A stretch of 64,000 nucleotides of DNA from an uncultured SAR86 cluster bacterium (GTDB taxonomy: Bacteria; Pseudomonadota; Gammaproteobacteria; Magnimaribacterales; D2472): assembly GCA_902617045.1 (NCBI GenBank), contig CACMVA010000001.1, positions 185,519 through 249,518 on the forward strand, read 5' to 3'. Under the pieces are notes generated by a model. It worked only from the letters and a program-made list of their open reading frames with translations, searched no databases and was not told where the DNA came from. Positions within the stretch are counted from its first letter, which is position 1. Every line of letters begins with the position of its first letter. Both the position numbers and the translations under genes were made by a program. Shown here one piece after another: positions 43,481 to 51,796 of the stretch.

Positions 43481-44565
43481 TATTTATTTCTTGATTCAAC
43501 AAAGGCATCTTCAGATATCTCATGATATGCAGATACATTATTCTTAAAGTTTAAATAAGATTCATAAACTTTAGCTATTGTTTCATCTTCTTTGGCCAGA
43601 TCATCAAGAATTTTGTTAGATATTTCTCTAAATTCTTCGATTACATCATCAGGCAATCTTCTTAACTCGACACCGTGAACCTCAACAAGCTCAGTAAGTG
43701 CCTGATTATTTTTTGCTAAATATTCATCAAGCATATCCTGATTCACAGCTTTTGTTGCAGTTTCGATAATAACTTGAAGGTGATTTGGTAGAGAATTCCA
43801 TGCATCAATATTAATTAACAGTTCTAACATAGGTCCTGGCTCATGCCATCCTGGATAATAATAATATTTTGCTGCCTGATGGAAGCCAAAGGTTAAATCA
43901 TTGTATGGGCCTACCCATTCAGTAGCATCAATTACTCCTGTTTGAAGTGCAGTAAAAAGCTCTCCTCCTGGAAGTGTTACTGGGATTCCACCAGCCTCCT
44001 TCAATACTTCACCGCCAATTCCAGGAATTCTCATTTTTAGTCCTTTTACATCCTCTAAAGAATTAATTTCTTTATTAAACCAGCCAAACATTTGTGTACC
44101 TGTATTTCCTGCTGGAATAGGATAAATATTAAATGGAGCATAAATTTCTCTCCATAATTCTAAGCCTCCGCCTCTATTGACCCATGCATTAATCTCATCT
44201 GCGGTTAACCCAAATGGAACACTGGTAAAAAATTGTGCGGCTGGAACTTTGCCTTTCCAGAAATAACCTCCACTATGTCCCATCTGATGAGACCCACTTG
44301 ATACAGCATCAAATACACCAAATGCAGGAACTTGTTCTTCTGCACCATAAACTGTAATTTTCATTTGGCCATCACTCATTTCCTCAACGAGGTCTGCAAT
44401 TCTTTCTGGAGCCATTCCAAGTCCTGGGTAATTTTTAGGCCATGAAGTTACAAGGCGCCAATTAAAGGTTTCATTTTTATCAATTGATTGCGAATCAATA
44501 TTTTCAGACTGACCAGAGCAACCAACTAAAAAAATTACTGACAATATAAGAGTTATTTTTTTCAT
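43480..44565 (-). CDS. TRAP transporter substrate-binding protein (DctP/TakP-like), lipoprotein
   Basis: 361 aa with a lipoprotein signal (MKKITLILSVIFLVGC, lipobox VGC). DctP-family segments are 'WRLVTSWPKNYPGLGMAPER', 'MGHSGGYFWKGKVPAAQFF' and 'GGELFTALQTGVIDATEWVGP', and the Arg expected for carboxylate recognition is in 'GLKMRIPGIGGEV'. 'TSWPKNYPGLG' and 'VIDATEWVGPYND' are typical of the alpha-keto-acid-binding TakP group. The membrane subunits at 39343-41141 are separated from it by lipA/lipB and lie on the other strand. A lipid anchor is less usual for this family. Confidence 0.92.
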   Translation of the reverse strand: MKKITLILSVIFLVGCSGQSENIDSQSIDKNETFNWRLVTSWPKNYPGLGMAPERIADLVEEMSDGQMKITVYGAEEQVPAFGVFDAVSSGSHQMGHSGGYFWKGKVPAAQFFTSVPFGLTADEINAWVNRGGGLELWREIYAPFNIYPIPAGNTGTQMFGWFNKEINSLEDVKGLKMRIPGIGGEVLKEAGGIPVTLPGGELFTALQTGVIDATEWVGPYNDLTFGFHQAAKYYYYPGWHEPGPMLELLINIDAWNSLPNHLQVIIETATKAVNQDMLDEYLAKNNQALTELVEVHGVELRRLPDDVIEEFREISNKILDDLAKEDETIAKVYESYLNFKNNVSAYHEISEDAFVESRNK

Positions 44566-46739
44566 TATAGTTTTTCAAGATTTGCGTAAGCCATTACCAA
44601 CCATTTTGTTCCAGAAGCATCAAAATTTACTTGAACTCTTGCTGAATCTCCTGAACCTTCATAATTTAATACAATACCTTCACCAAATTTCTTATGTTTT
44701 ACTTTCTGGCCAAGCGCAATTCCGATTTCCTCCTCAAACTCTACTTTGGTTTCATTAAAGTCTTTTCTATTATAAGGAATATTGGTTTGTGCTCTAGGTC
44801 TTATTTCGTCAATTAAGTCTTTTGGTATTTCTCTTAAAAATCTTGAAGGAGGATTAAAAGTATCATTACCATGCAGCCTCCTTGATTCAGCATGCGTTAT
44901 ATATAATTTCTCCATTGCTCTTGTAATTGCAACATAACAAAGTCTTCTTTCTTCCTCTAATTGAGATGCGCTTTCCATTGATCTACCATGTGGGAATAAA
45001 CTCTCTTCTAAGCCAGTAAGAAGGACTAATTTAAATTCAAGACCCTTTGCAGAGTGCATTGTCATAAGTTGTGCAGCATCATCATGCTCAGCAGCTTGTC
45101 TATCGCCGGCATCAAGAGAGATAACATCAAGATAGTTTTCTGCAATCTCAGTATTTGTTTTATCTTCTTTAATACTTTGTTCAAAATTTTTAGTTGCCGT
45201 TATTAATTCTTCAAGATTTTCTGTTCTAGTTTTGCCTTTTTCACCAGCCTCTTTAGCATGATATGAATATAGGCCAGATTCTTTAATAATAAGTTCCATT
45301 AAATCCGACAAACTATTGTCTTCAATGAAAGACTTACATCCTGCAATAAACTCCAGATAGTCTCTCAATCCAGAACCACCCCTTCCAGAAATTGATCCCT
45401 CATCAATTAATTTTGCAGATGCTTTAATATAAGAAATATTATATTTTTGAGCCGTTTGTCGAATTTTGCCCAAAGTTTTTTCTCCAACTCCTCTAGTTGG
45501 ATTTGATATTGATCTCTCAAAGGATGGATTATCATTATTGTTAAATATAATTTTCAAATATGCGATTGCATTTTTTATTTCGAGCCTTTCATAGAAACGC
45601 AATCCGCCGTAAATCCTGTACGGAATGCTTATTCTTAATAAAGCTTCTTCTATTGCTCTTGATTGTGCATTTGATCTATATAGAACTGCTGTTTCTTCAT
45701 ATGCCCCACCTTTATTCATCCAGTCCTTTAGAACATCTGCAATGAATCTTGCCTCATCCTGTTCGTTGTAAGCCTGATAAAGAACTATTTGTTCACCCTC
45801 AAGTTTTTCTGTCCATAAATTTTTACCAAGCCTGTCTTTGTTATTGTCAATTAATGCATTTGCGGCGTTTAGAATTACGTTAGTAGATCTATAATTTTGT
45901 TCGAGCCTAACAATCTCTGTATTTTTGTAATCTTCAGTAAAAGAATTTACATGTTCGACTTTAGCTCCACGCCAGCCATATATAGACTGATCATCATCTC
46001 CAACCGCTGTTACATTTGCATCTTCCGATGCTATTTCACGAAGCCATTTATATTGAATTGTATTAGTATCCTGAAACTCATCAATAAGAATTGATTGGAA
46101 CCTTGATTGAAAAAAAGTCTTTACTGAAGGCGAAGCAACTAGTATCTCATAAGACTTTAAAAGCAGTTCACCAAAATCAACTAGATCATCATTTTTACAA
46201 ACCTTTTCATATTCTTTATATATTTTATTAACAGTTTCAGTGTAAAAATCTCCTTTTTCATTAACATCTTTACTTCTCAATCCATCATCTTTCCACGAAT
46301 TGATTTGCCACTGACTTTGTCTTACTGGCCATGTGGCTTCATCCAAACTCAGTTCTTTAGATATTCTTTTTACTATTCTTAATTGGTCATCTGAATCAAG
46401 AATAGTAAATCCACTTGAGAGTTCTGCCTCCTTATGAAATCTCTTAAGCAGTTTGTGAGAAAGGCCATGAAATGTTCCAACCCAAGAATCAAGAATTGGA
46501 GATTGAAGAAGTTCTTCAATTCTTGATCTCATTTCGTTTGCAGCTTTATTGGTAAAAGTTACAGCCATTATTGCAGATGGATTTCTTCCAAGCGCTTCTA
46601 CTTCCCATGCAATTTTGTGCACAAGAACCCTGGTTTTACCAGAACCGGCTCCTGCCAAAACTAGGAGATGTTGTTTTTCAGAAGTAACAGCATTTCGCTG
46701 ATCTTCGTTTAAGCTGTCTAAAATATGAGATACATCCAT
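44565..46739 (-). CDS. uvrD: DNA helicase II (UvrD)
   Basis: 724 aa, close to E. coli UvrD (720). Superfamily 1 motifs are I 'VLAGAGSGKTRVLVHKI', Ia 'AVTFTNKAA', II 'ILIDEFQDTN', III 'TAVGDDDQSIYGWRGA', IV 'LEQNYRST', V 'LMTMHSAKGLEF' and VI 'YVAITRAM'. The C-terminal 'KFGEGIVLNYEG' and 'KWLVMAYANLEKL' separate UvrD from Rep. It acts in nucleotide-excision and mismatch repair. It is upstream of dctP with a 1-base overlap and divergent from hexR by 42 bp. Confidence 0.96.
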   Translation of the reverse strand: MDVSHILDSLNEDQRNAVTSEKQHLLVLAGAGSGKTRVLVHKIAWEVEALGRNPSAIMAVTFTNKAANEMRSRIEELLQSPILDSWVGTFHGLSHKLLKRFHKEAELSSGFTILDSDDQLRIVKRISKELSLDEATWPVRQSQWQINSWKDDGLRSKDVNEKGDFYTETVNKIYKEYEKVCKNDDLVDFGELLLKSYEILVASPSVKTFFQSRFQSILIDEFQDTNTIQYKWLREIASEDANVTAVGDDDQSIYGWRGAKVEHVNSFTEDYKNTEIVRLEQNYRSTNVILNAANALIDNNKDRLGKNLWTEKLEGEQIVLYQAYNEQDEARFIADVLKDWMNKGGAYEETAVLYRSNAQSRAIEEALLRISIPYRIYGGLRFYERLEIKNAIAYLKIIFNNNDNPSFERSISNPTRGVGEKTLGKIRQTAQKYNISYIKASAKLIDEGSISGRGGSGLRDYLEFIAGCKSFIEDNSLSDLMELIIKESGLYSYHAKEAGEKGKTRTENLEELITATKNFEQSIKEDKTNTEIAENYLDVISLDAGDRQAAEHDDAAQLMTMHSAKGLEFKLVLLTGLEESLFPHGRSMESASQLEEERRLCYVAITRAMEKLYITHAESRRLHGNDTFNPPSRFLREIPKDLIDEIRPRAQTNIPYNRKDFNETKVEFEEEIGIALGQKVKHKKFGEGIVLNYEGSGDSARVQVNFDASGTKWLVMAYANLEKL

Positions 46740-46763
46740 TTAGGGATTCATTTTTTTGTTTAA

Positions 46764-46778
46764 GTTAGATATTCTAAC
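46764..46778. promoter_or_regulatory. Palindrome GTTAGA-TAT-TCTAAC before the hexR-type gene
   Basis: A perfect 15-bp inverted repeat with 6-bp arms ends 3 bp before the ATG at 46782. It would overlap the likely -10 region of this gene and occlude initiation, as in autorepression. It does not look like the published HexR consensus (TGTAATTAAATTACA type). Binding is inference. Confidence 0.4.
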
Positions 46779-46781
46779 CTT

Positions 46782-47627
46782 ATGTCAACAAAATTATTGA
46801 GACAAATTAAAAATTCGCTTCCTGATTTGCGAAAATCTGAAAAAATTGTTGGTGAATATATCTTAAAGGATCCAAAATCAATTATTACTATGAAAACTGC
46901 CGAAGCATCAGAGGCAATGGGCATTAGTGAGCCAACTCTGATTAGATTTTGTAAAGCAATAGGTTTTTCCGGTTTTCAAGAACTAAAGATCAATCTTTCT
47001 CAACAACTTGCAGCGGATGATTATTTTATTATGTATGAAATTAATGAAGATGATTCAATACATGAACTTTGTGAGAAAGTTTTTGACACAACCATTAGTG
47101 AGATTTTAAACGTAAGATCTCAAATAAATCAGGATATTCTTGAAAATGCAATCGAAACTCTTGTAAACGCTGACAGAGTTGAGTTTTACGCTTTTGGGGG
47201 ATCAGCTCCAGTTGCCATGGATGGTCAGCATAAATTTTTTAGACTGAAAATTCCTTCATCATATATTTCTGATCCTCATCTGCAATTTATGTCTGCTAAC
47301 TCGCTAGCAAAAAACGATGTGGTTGTTGCAATTTCTCAGTCTGGAACAACTGCTGCACTAATAAATAGTGTAAAAATTGTAAAAAAAAATGGGGTTAAGG
47401 TTATAGGTATCATGCCAGCTGATACACCTTTAGCTGATGTGTGTGATTTTCCGTTAACAATAAATATTGGCGTAAATAATCGTATCTCTATGCCTTTAAC
47501 TTCAAGAATTGCTTACACAGCGGTAATAGATGTTCTTACTATGGGAGTTGCACAGCTTAAGCCCGAGGCACAAGATCACTTATATAATATTGCTGACAGC
47601 CAAAGATCTTTAAAAATTGACAATTAA
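46782..47627 (+). CDS. hexR: HexR-type MurR/RpiR-family regulator
   Basis: 281 aa: an N-terminal RpiR HTH ('KTAEASEAMGISEPTLIRFCKAIGFSGFQELK', core EAMGISEPTLIRFC) and a C-terminal SIS domain ('EFYAFGGSAPVAMDGQHKFFRL' core GGSAPVA, 'VVVAISQSGTTAALINSV') that binds a phosphosugar. Similarity is to HexR, which senses KDPG and represses central-carbon genes such as zwf-edd-eda. No sugar genes flank it here, so the regulon is elsewhere. A palindrome lies directly upstream. Confidence 0.85.
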   Translation: MSTKLLRQIKNSLPDLRKSEKIVGEYILKDPKSIITMKTAEASEAMGISEPTLIRFCKAIGFSGFQELKINLSQQLAADDYFIMYEINEDDSIHELCEKVFDTTISEILNVRSQINQDILENAIETLVNADRVEFYAFGGSAPVAMDGQHKFFRLKIPSSYISDPHLQFMSANSLAKNDVVVAISQSGTTAALINSVKIVKKNGVKVIGIMPADTPLADVCDFPLTINIGVNNRISMPLTSRIAYTAVIDVLTMGVAQLKPEAQDHLYNIADSQRSLKIDN

Positions 47628-47639
47628 AATGGGGAAAAT

Positions 47640-48056
47640 ATGAGCGAAGAGATAAAAGAATTTTTTAAAACATATACTGACTTTGTAACAAAGGTCACAA
47701 GCGATCCAAGTTTAGACTTAGATGCATTAAATGAAAGCTTTAAGGAAATTGAAAACAAATCAGACATCAAAACACCCAGACTCTTAACTGCTGCACTTGG
47801 TTTGGGAAGTGAGACTGGTGAATTTGTAGAAATCGTTAAAAAGATGTTTCTTCAAGGCAAGCCACCTTCTGAAGATAATATATTTCATATGAAAAGAGAG
47901 CTTGGGGATATCATGTGGTACTGGGTTACTGCTTGTGCCTCATTAGGGCTTGATCCATATGAGGTAATTAGTGAAAACCAGGAAAAACTTGCTGCAAGAT
48001 ATGGAGAAAAATTTGAGGTCGAGAGAAGTGAGGTCAGAAAAAAAGGCGACCTTTGA
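47640..48056 (+). CDS. MazG-like nucleoside triphosphate pyrophosphohydrolase
   Basis: 138 aa with the all-alpha NTP-PPase metal motif: E-x-x-E in 'GSETGEFVEIVKK' and E-x-x-D in 'MKRELGDIMWYW'. The 'GLDPYEVISENQEKLAARYG' segment is common in single-domain MazG-like proteins. It probably hydrolyses damaged or surplus NTPs. It is 12 bp after hexR, with a GGGGAAAA ribosome-binding sequence, so likely co-transcribed. Confidence 0.85.
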   Translation: MSEEIKEFFKTYTDFVTKVTSDPSLDLDALNESFKEIENKSDIKTPRLLTAALGLGSETGEFVEIVKKMFLQGKPPSEDNIFHMKRELGDIMWYWVTACASLGLDPYEVISENQEKLAARYGEKFEVERSEVRKKGDL

Positions 48057-48111
48057 TTTTAAATATGAAGCATCTTAAAAATCTTAATATTGTAGTAAAG
48101 GTATTATAAGA

Positions 48112-48474
48112 ATGATTACGGTATTGTCTTCAATATATTTTATTTATGGCTTTATGCTATTTTATACATACTCCAAAGGTTATAGTCTCTTGAGATATCT
48201 TCTAAAAAGAAAGAATATTAATGTATATATCTCGATTGAGCTAATTTTTGTAATCTTATGCTCTTTGATTGTTTTTACATCACAGCCGTTGAACTGGGTT
48301 GTTGGACTAATAATGCTATTCCACATAGCTGGAATAATATGGCTTATTTCTAATCCAGGTAGCTTTTATTCTATGGCAGAAGATCCATCTATAGACATTG
48401 ATTCATTAGAAATTTCGTCTGCTATGGTTGTAATTGGACTGGGTGTGTTTGTGTATTTTTCAAGAATATTTTAA
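48112..48474 (+). CDS. Four-TM membrane protein, unknown
   Basis: 120 aa with four predicted membrane helices (about residues 3-20, 38-55, 62-80 and 100-117) and a short acidic loop ('AEDPSIDIDSLE') before the last. No family is recognised. It is preceded by a 55-bp gap after the MazG-like gene. Its stop shares TTAA with the convergent dehydrogenase. Confidence 0.6.
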   Translation: MITVLSSIYFIYGFMLFYTYSKGYSLLRYLLKRKNINVYISIELIFVILCSLIVFTSQPLNWVVGLIMLFHIAGIIWLISNPGSFYSMAEDPSIDIDSLEISSAMVVIGLGVFVYFSRIF

Positions 48475-49343
48475 AGATTATCTTTAAGCCTCTTATAAAG
48501 ACTGGATGTATCCCATTTCCCGCCTCCAGATTTTTGTATCTCTTTATAGTAATTGTTGATGATTTTGGTGACTTCTAAACTTATATTTTCATGCACTGCT
48601 TTTTTAATAACTATGTCTAAATCTTTTCTCATTAAATCTACAGCAAAACCATGATCGAATTCATCTTCAAGCATTGTGTGCCATCTATTTTCCATTTGCC
48701 ATGATTGAGCAGCTCCTTTAGAGATAACTTCTAAAACATCTTTAGAATTCAATCCTGCTTTTTCTGAGAAATGCATTCCTTCGGCTAAGCCCTGTAGAAG
48801 ACCAGCTATACAAATCTGATTTACCATTTTTGTTAATTGTCCTGATCCACTTTCTCCCATATATTTAATACACTTAGAGTAAGTCATTAAAATATCTTTT
48901 AATTCTTCATATAACTCAATTTTACCGCCAACCATAATTGAAAGTTGTCCAGATTCTGCTCCAGCCTGACCCCCAGATACAGGTGCATCCAGATAATTTA
49001 TATTCTTTGTACTAAGAAGTTCATTCATTTCTATAGCAAGATCAGCTGAAGTAGTTGTATGATCTACAATGCAAGAGCCTGGTTTTAAATGCTCTAAAGC
49101 TCCATCTTTTTCAGAAATAATTTCTCTTACATCGTTATCGTTACCAACACAAAGAAAAAGAATATCAGATACTTCTGATATTTCTTTTAGGGAGCTACAT
49201 TCAGATCCAGAATGTTTCTTTATCCAGCTTTTTGTTTTTTCAAATGAACGATTAAATACACTGACCTTGTGATGATTTGATAGATGTCCAGCCATTGGGA
49301 ATCCCATGATCCCTAGGCCTATAAAGCCAATGGCTTTATTCAT
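48471..49343 (-). CDS. 3-hydroxyisobutyrate dehydrogenase-family oxidoreductase (beta-hydroxyacid DH)
   Basis: 290 aa with Rossmann motif 'IGFIGLGIMGFPMAGHL', substrate signature 'YLDAPVSGGQAGAESGQL', catalytic Lys in 'QLTKMVNQI' and 'AVDLMRKDLDI' in the C-terminal helical domain. Typical members oxidise 3-hydroxyisobutyrate or reduce tartronate semialdehyde. Which one applies here is not clear. It overlaps the upstream 55-aa gene by 4 bases (ATGA). Confidence 0.88.
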   Translation of the reverse strand: MNKAIGFIGLGIMGFPMAGHLSNHHKVSVFNRSFEKTKSWIKKHSGSECSSLKEISEVSDILFLCVGNDNDVREIISEKDGALEHLKPGSCIVDHTTTSADLAIEMNELLSTKNINYLDAPVSGGQAGAESGQLSIMVGGKIELYEELKDILMTYSKCIKYMGESGSGQLTKMVNQICIAGLLQGLAEGMHFSEKAGLNSKDVLEVISKGAAQSWQMENRWHTMLEDEFDHGFAVDLMRKDLDIVIKKAVHENISLEVTKIINNYYKEIQKSGGGKWDTSSLYKRLKDNL

Positions 49344-49507
49344 ACTATAAAATCTTGTCTGTCTTTTTTGGCAGTTCTTTTAATGCCGTCTTTGGTTCGA
49401 TATTCTGCTGTGATACCTTTTGTGCCCTCAAAGTTTTTTAATAAAAGCATATAAATCGCCGACATCACGATCCACATTATTGGGACTATAATAATTGATT
49501 CAATCAT
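49340..49507 (-). CDS. Short 55-aa membrane protein (not in ORF track)
   Basis: ATG 49507 to TGA 49340. It consists of one hydrophobic helix ('IIIVPIMWIVMSAIYMLLL') followed by a basic cytoplasmic-type tail ('YRTKDGIKRTAKKDRQ'). The stop overlaps the dehydrogenase ATG as ATGA and the start is 2 bp from the flavin oxidoreductase end, so it fills the gap exactly and is probably translated. Family unknown. Confidence 0.6.
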   Translation of the reverse strand: MIESIIIVPIMWIVMSAIYMLLLKNFEGTKGITAEYRTKDGIKRTAKKDRQDFIV

Positions 49508-49509
49508 AA

Positions 49510-50484
49510 TTATCCTTGCATTCTACTTTTGAATTCATCAAAAGCTAGCTCATATTCTGACTTTATTCTTCCAACAAGCTCAGCAACAGAAGGAGAATCT
49601 TTAATTCCACCAATTCCCTGTCCAGATCCCCATATGTCCTTCCAAGCCTTAGAGTCAGTGTTTCCACCAGAGCCAAAATTCATTGCTGACTTGTCTGCAT
49701 CTGGAAGATTATCAGGATCGAGGCCAGCATTTTTTATTGAGGGTTTAAGATAATTTCCTAAGACTCCAGTAAATAAAGAAGAATAGACTATGTCACTTGC
49801 CGCGCTCTCCTCTAACATTTTTTTATATCCTGGATCAGCATTTGCCTCTTCAGTGGCAATAAATCTTGTGCCTAAATATGCATAATCTGCGCCTAGAGCA
49901 ATTGCTGATGCTACAGAGTGACCATCACCAATTGAACCTGAAAGAATTATTGTTCCATCGAACCATTCTTTAACCTCTCTTACCAGTGCAAATGGTGACA
50001 AGGCTCCAGCATGACCGCCTGCACCAGCACAAACTAATATAAGTCCATCGACACCCTGCTCAGCTGCCTTTTGTGCATGTCTTACATTAATTACATCATG
50101 AAAAACCAAGCCTCCATAGCTATGAGCAGCATCTACAACTTCTGATGGTGGTCTTAAAGACGTAATAATTATAGGTACCTCATGTTTGACACAAGTTTCC
50201 ATATCTTGCATTAATCTATCGTTAGATCCATGACATATTTGGTTGACTGCAAAGGGAGCAACTTTTGCATCAGGATTTTGCTCTTGATATTCTGCAAGCT
50301 CAGTTTTTATTCTAACAATCCATTCGTCGAGTACATGTTGAGGTCTTGCGTTTAATGCAGGAAAAGATCCTACAATTCCTGCTTTACATTGTGCAATAAC
50401 TAAGTCTGGTCCTGAGACTAAAAATAGGGGTGCGCCAATGACTGGCATCACTAATTTATCTTTTAATTGAGTAGGAATAGTCAT
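49510..50484 (-). CDS. NAD(P)H-dependent flavin oxidoreductase (nitronate monooxygenase-like)
   Basis: 324 aa TIM-barrel flavoprotein. It has 'MPVIGAPLFLVSGPDLV', 'GIVGSFPALNARP', 'ILVCAGAGGHAGALSPFALV' (FMN region) with catalytic His, and 'ILSGSIGDGHSVASAIALGADYAYLGTRF' (core LSGSIGDGHSV, phosphate loop). Members oxidise alkyl nitronates or act as quinone or enoyl reductases. The real substrate is unknown. A TTAAGGAG ribosome-binding sequence lies upstream. Confidence 0.88.
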   Translation of the reverse strand: MTIPTQLKDKLVMPVIGAPLFLVSGPDLVIAQCKAGIVGSFPALNARPQHVLDEWIVRIKTELAEYQEQNPDAKVAPFAVNQICHGSNDRLMQDMETCVKHEVPIIITSLRPPSEVVDAAHSYGGLVFHDVINVRHAQKAAEQGVDGLILVCAGAGGHAGALSPFALVREVKEWFDGTIILSGSIGDGHSVASAIALGADYAYLGTRFIATEEANADPGYKKMLEESAASDIVYSSLFTGVLGNYLKPSIKNAGLDPDNLPDADKSAMNFGSGGNTDSKAWKDIWGSGQGIGGIKDSPSVAELVGRIKSEYELAFDEFKSRMQG

Positions 50485-50499
50485 ATTTTTTCTCCTTAA

Positions 50500-51768
50500 T
50501 TAATAGTCTATCGTCATATACACCAAAGACTTCAATCCCTCATCTAAAGCATCATCATTAACAGTGAAATAGGGTGAGTGATTGCCAGCTTGTTCAAGCT
50601 TGCCTGGATCATTAACACCAAGGAATATATATAGTCCAGGAATCTCCTGAGAAAAGTATGAAAAATCTTCAGCGCCAGTCCTTCTGGTTATTTCAGCAAA
50701 GTTTCCATTAGTCGCTTCAATTAAGGACTGTTTCATTCTCTCGCCCAAAGGAATATTGTTATACGTAACTGGATAAAAACCGCCAACATCAAACTCAACT
50801 TTAACTGATGCTCCTGTAGCAGTTTCAACTCCTTCAGCAATTTTTAATATGTCGTTATAAATTTCTTTTCTCAATTCTGGATCAAAAGTTCTGATAGTGC
50901 CCATCATTGTAGCTTCTTCTGGAATAATATTATTTCTTGTTCCTGCCTCGATCATACCAACGGAGACTACAGCAGGATTTCCAACAATATTAACTCTCCT
51001 GCTAACTATAGTATTAATTTGATTAATGAATTGACTTGAAGCCATAATAGGGTCAATACCCTCCCAAGGTCTTGAGCCATGTGATTGAACACCCTTAATT
51101 GTTACTCTCCACGCCGAAGCTGCTGCCATTGCTGGGCCTGGTGCAAACCCAACATAACCATGAGGCGCATTTGATACATGAAGACCAAATATCACTTCAG
51201 GATTGTATCTTTCAAAGATTCCCTCCTCTAACATCATTTTTGCACCACCATTCTCACCCTCTGGAGGACCTTCTTCTGCTGGTTGGAAGATGAACATGAT
51301 ACTTCCTTTGAGTTGATCTTTGTTTTTAGAAAAAAATTCAGCTACGCCCATAAGAATTGCAACATGAGCATCATGACCACATGCATGCATGACACCAACT
51401 TCATTACCCATATATGTTGTCTTAACCTTTGAGGCATATGGCAAGCCAGTTTTTTCAACCACAGGCAATGCATCCATGTCAGCTCTTATAGCAATAGTTG
51501 GGCCTGGAAGATCACCAGTTAGAAATCCTACAACTCCGGTATATGCGATGCCAGTTTCAACATCCATTCCTAATGAAGTTAAATGATCAGCAACTTTTTT
51601 TGCTGTTCTGAATTCTCTGTTACCTAATTCAGGATTTTCATGTATATCATGACGCCATTCAATGACCTTATTCATTAGGTAATCGAGATCTTGTTCAAGA
51701 ATTTGTTTTAAATTTGCGTCAATGTTGAAGGAAAAAAATACTAAAATTGTAATTAAGGTTTTTTTCAT
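50500..51768 (-). CDS. M20-family amidohydrolase, exported
   Basis: 422 aa with a signal peptide (MKKTLITILVFFSFNIDA). Metal and catalytic features are 'WRHDIHENPELGNREF', 'IRADMDALPV', 'HACGHDAHVAILMG', 'QPAEEGPPEGENGG' and a late 'RTGAEDFSYFSQEIPG'. This is the hippurate / IAA-amino-acid / N-acyl amino acid hydrolase group. A periplasmic location suggests it cleaves N-acyl amino acids or peptide-like amides from seawater. It is 15 bp upstream of the flavin oxidoreductase. Confidence 0.92.
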   Translation of the reverse strand: MKKTLITILVFFSFNIDANLKQILEQDLDYLMNKVIEWRHDIHENPELGNREFRTAKKVADHLTSLGMDVETGIAYTGVVGFLTGDLPGPTIAIRADMDALPVVEKTGLPYASKVKTTYMGNEVGVMHACGHDAHVAILMGVAEFFSKNKDQLKGSIMFIFQPAEEGPPEGENGGAKMMLEEGIFERYNPEVIFGLHVSNAPHGYVGFAPGPAMAAASAWRVTIKGVQSHGSRPWEGIDPIMASSQFINQINTIVSRRVNIVGNPAVVSVGMIEAGTRNNIIPEEATMMGTIRTFDPELRKEIYNDILKIAEGVETATGASVKVEFDVGGFYPVTYNNIPLGERMKQSLIEATNGNFAEITRRTGAEDFSYFSQEIPGLYIFLGVNDPGKLEQAGNHSPYFTVNDDALDEGLKSLVYMTIDY

Positions 51769-51796
51769 AAATTAATTATAAATTAAGTTATTGTTA

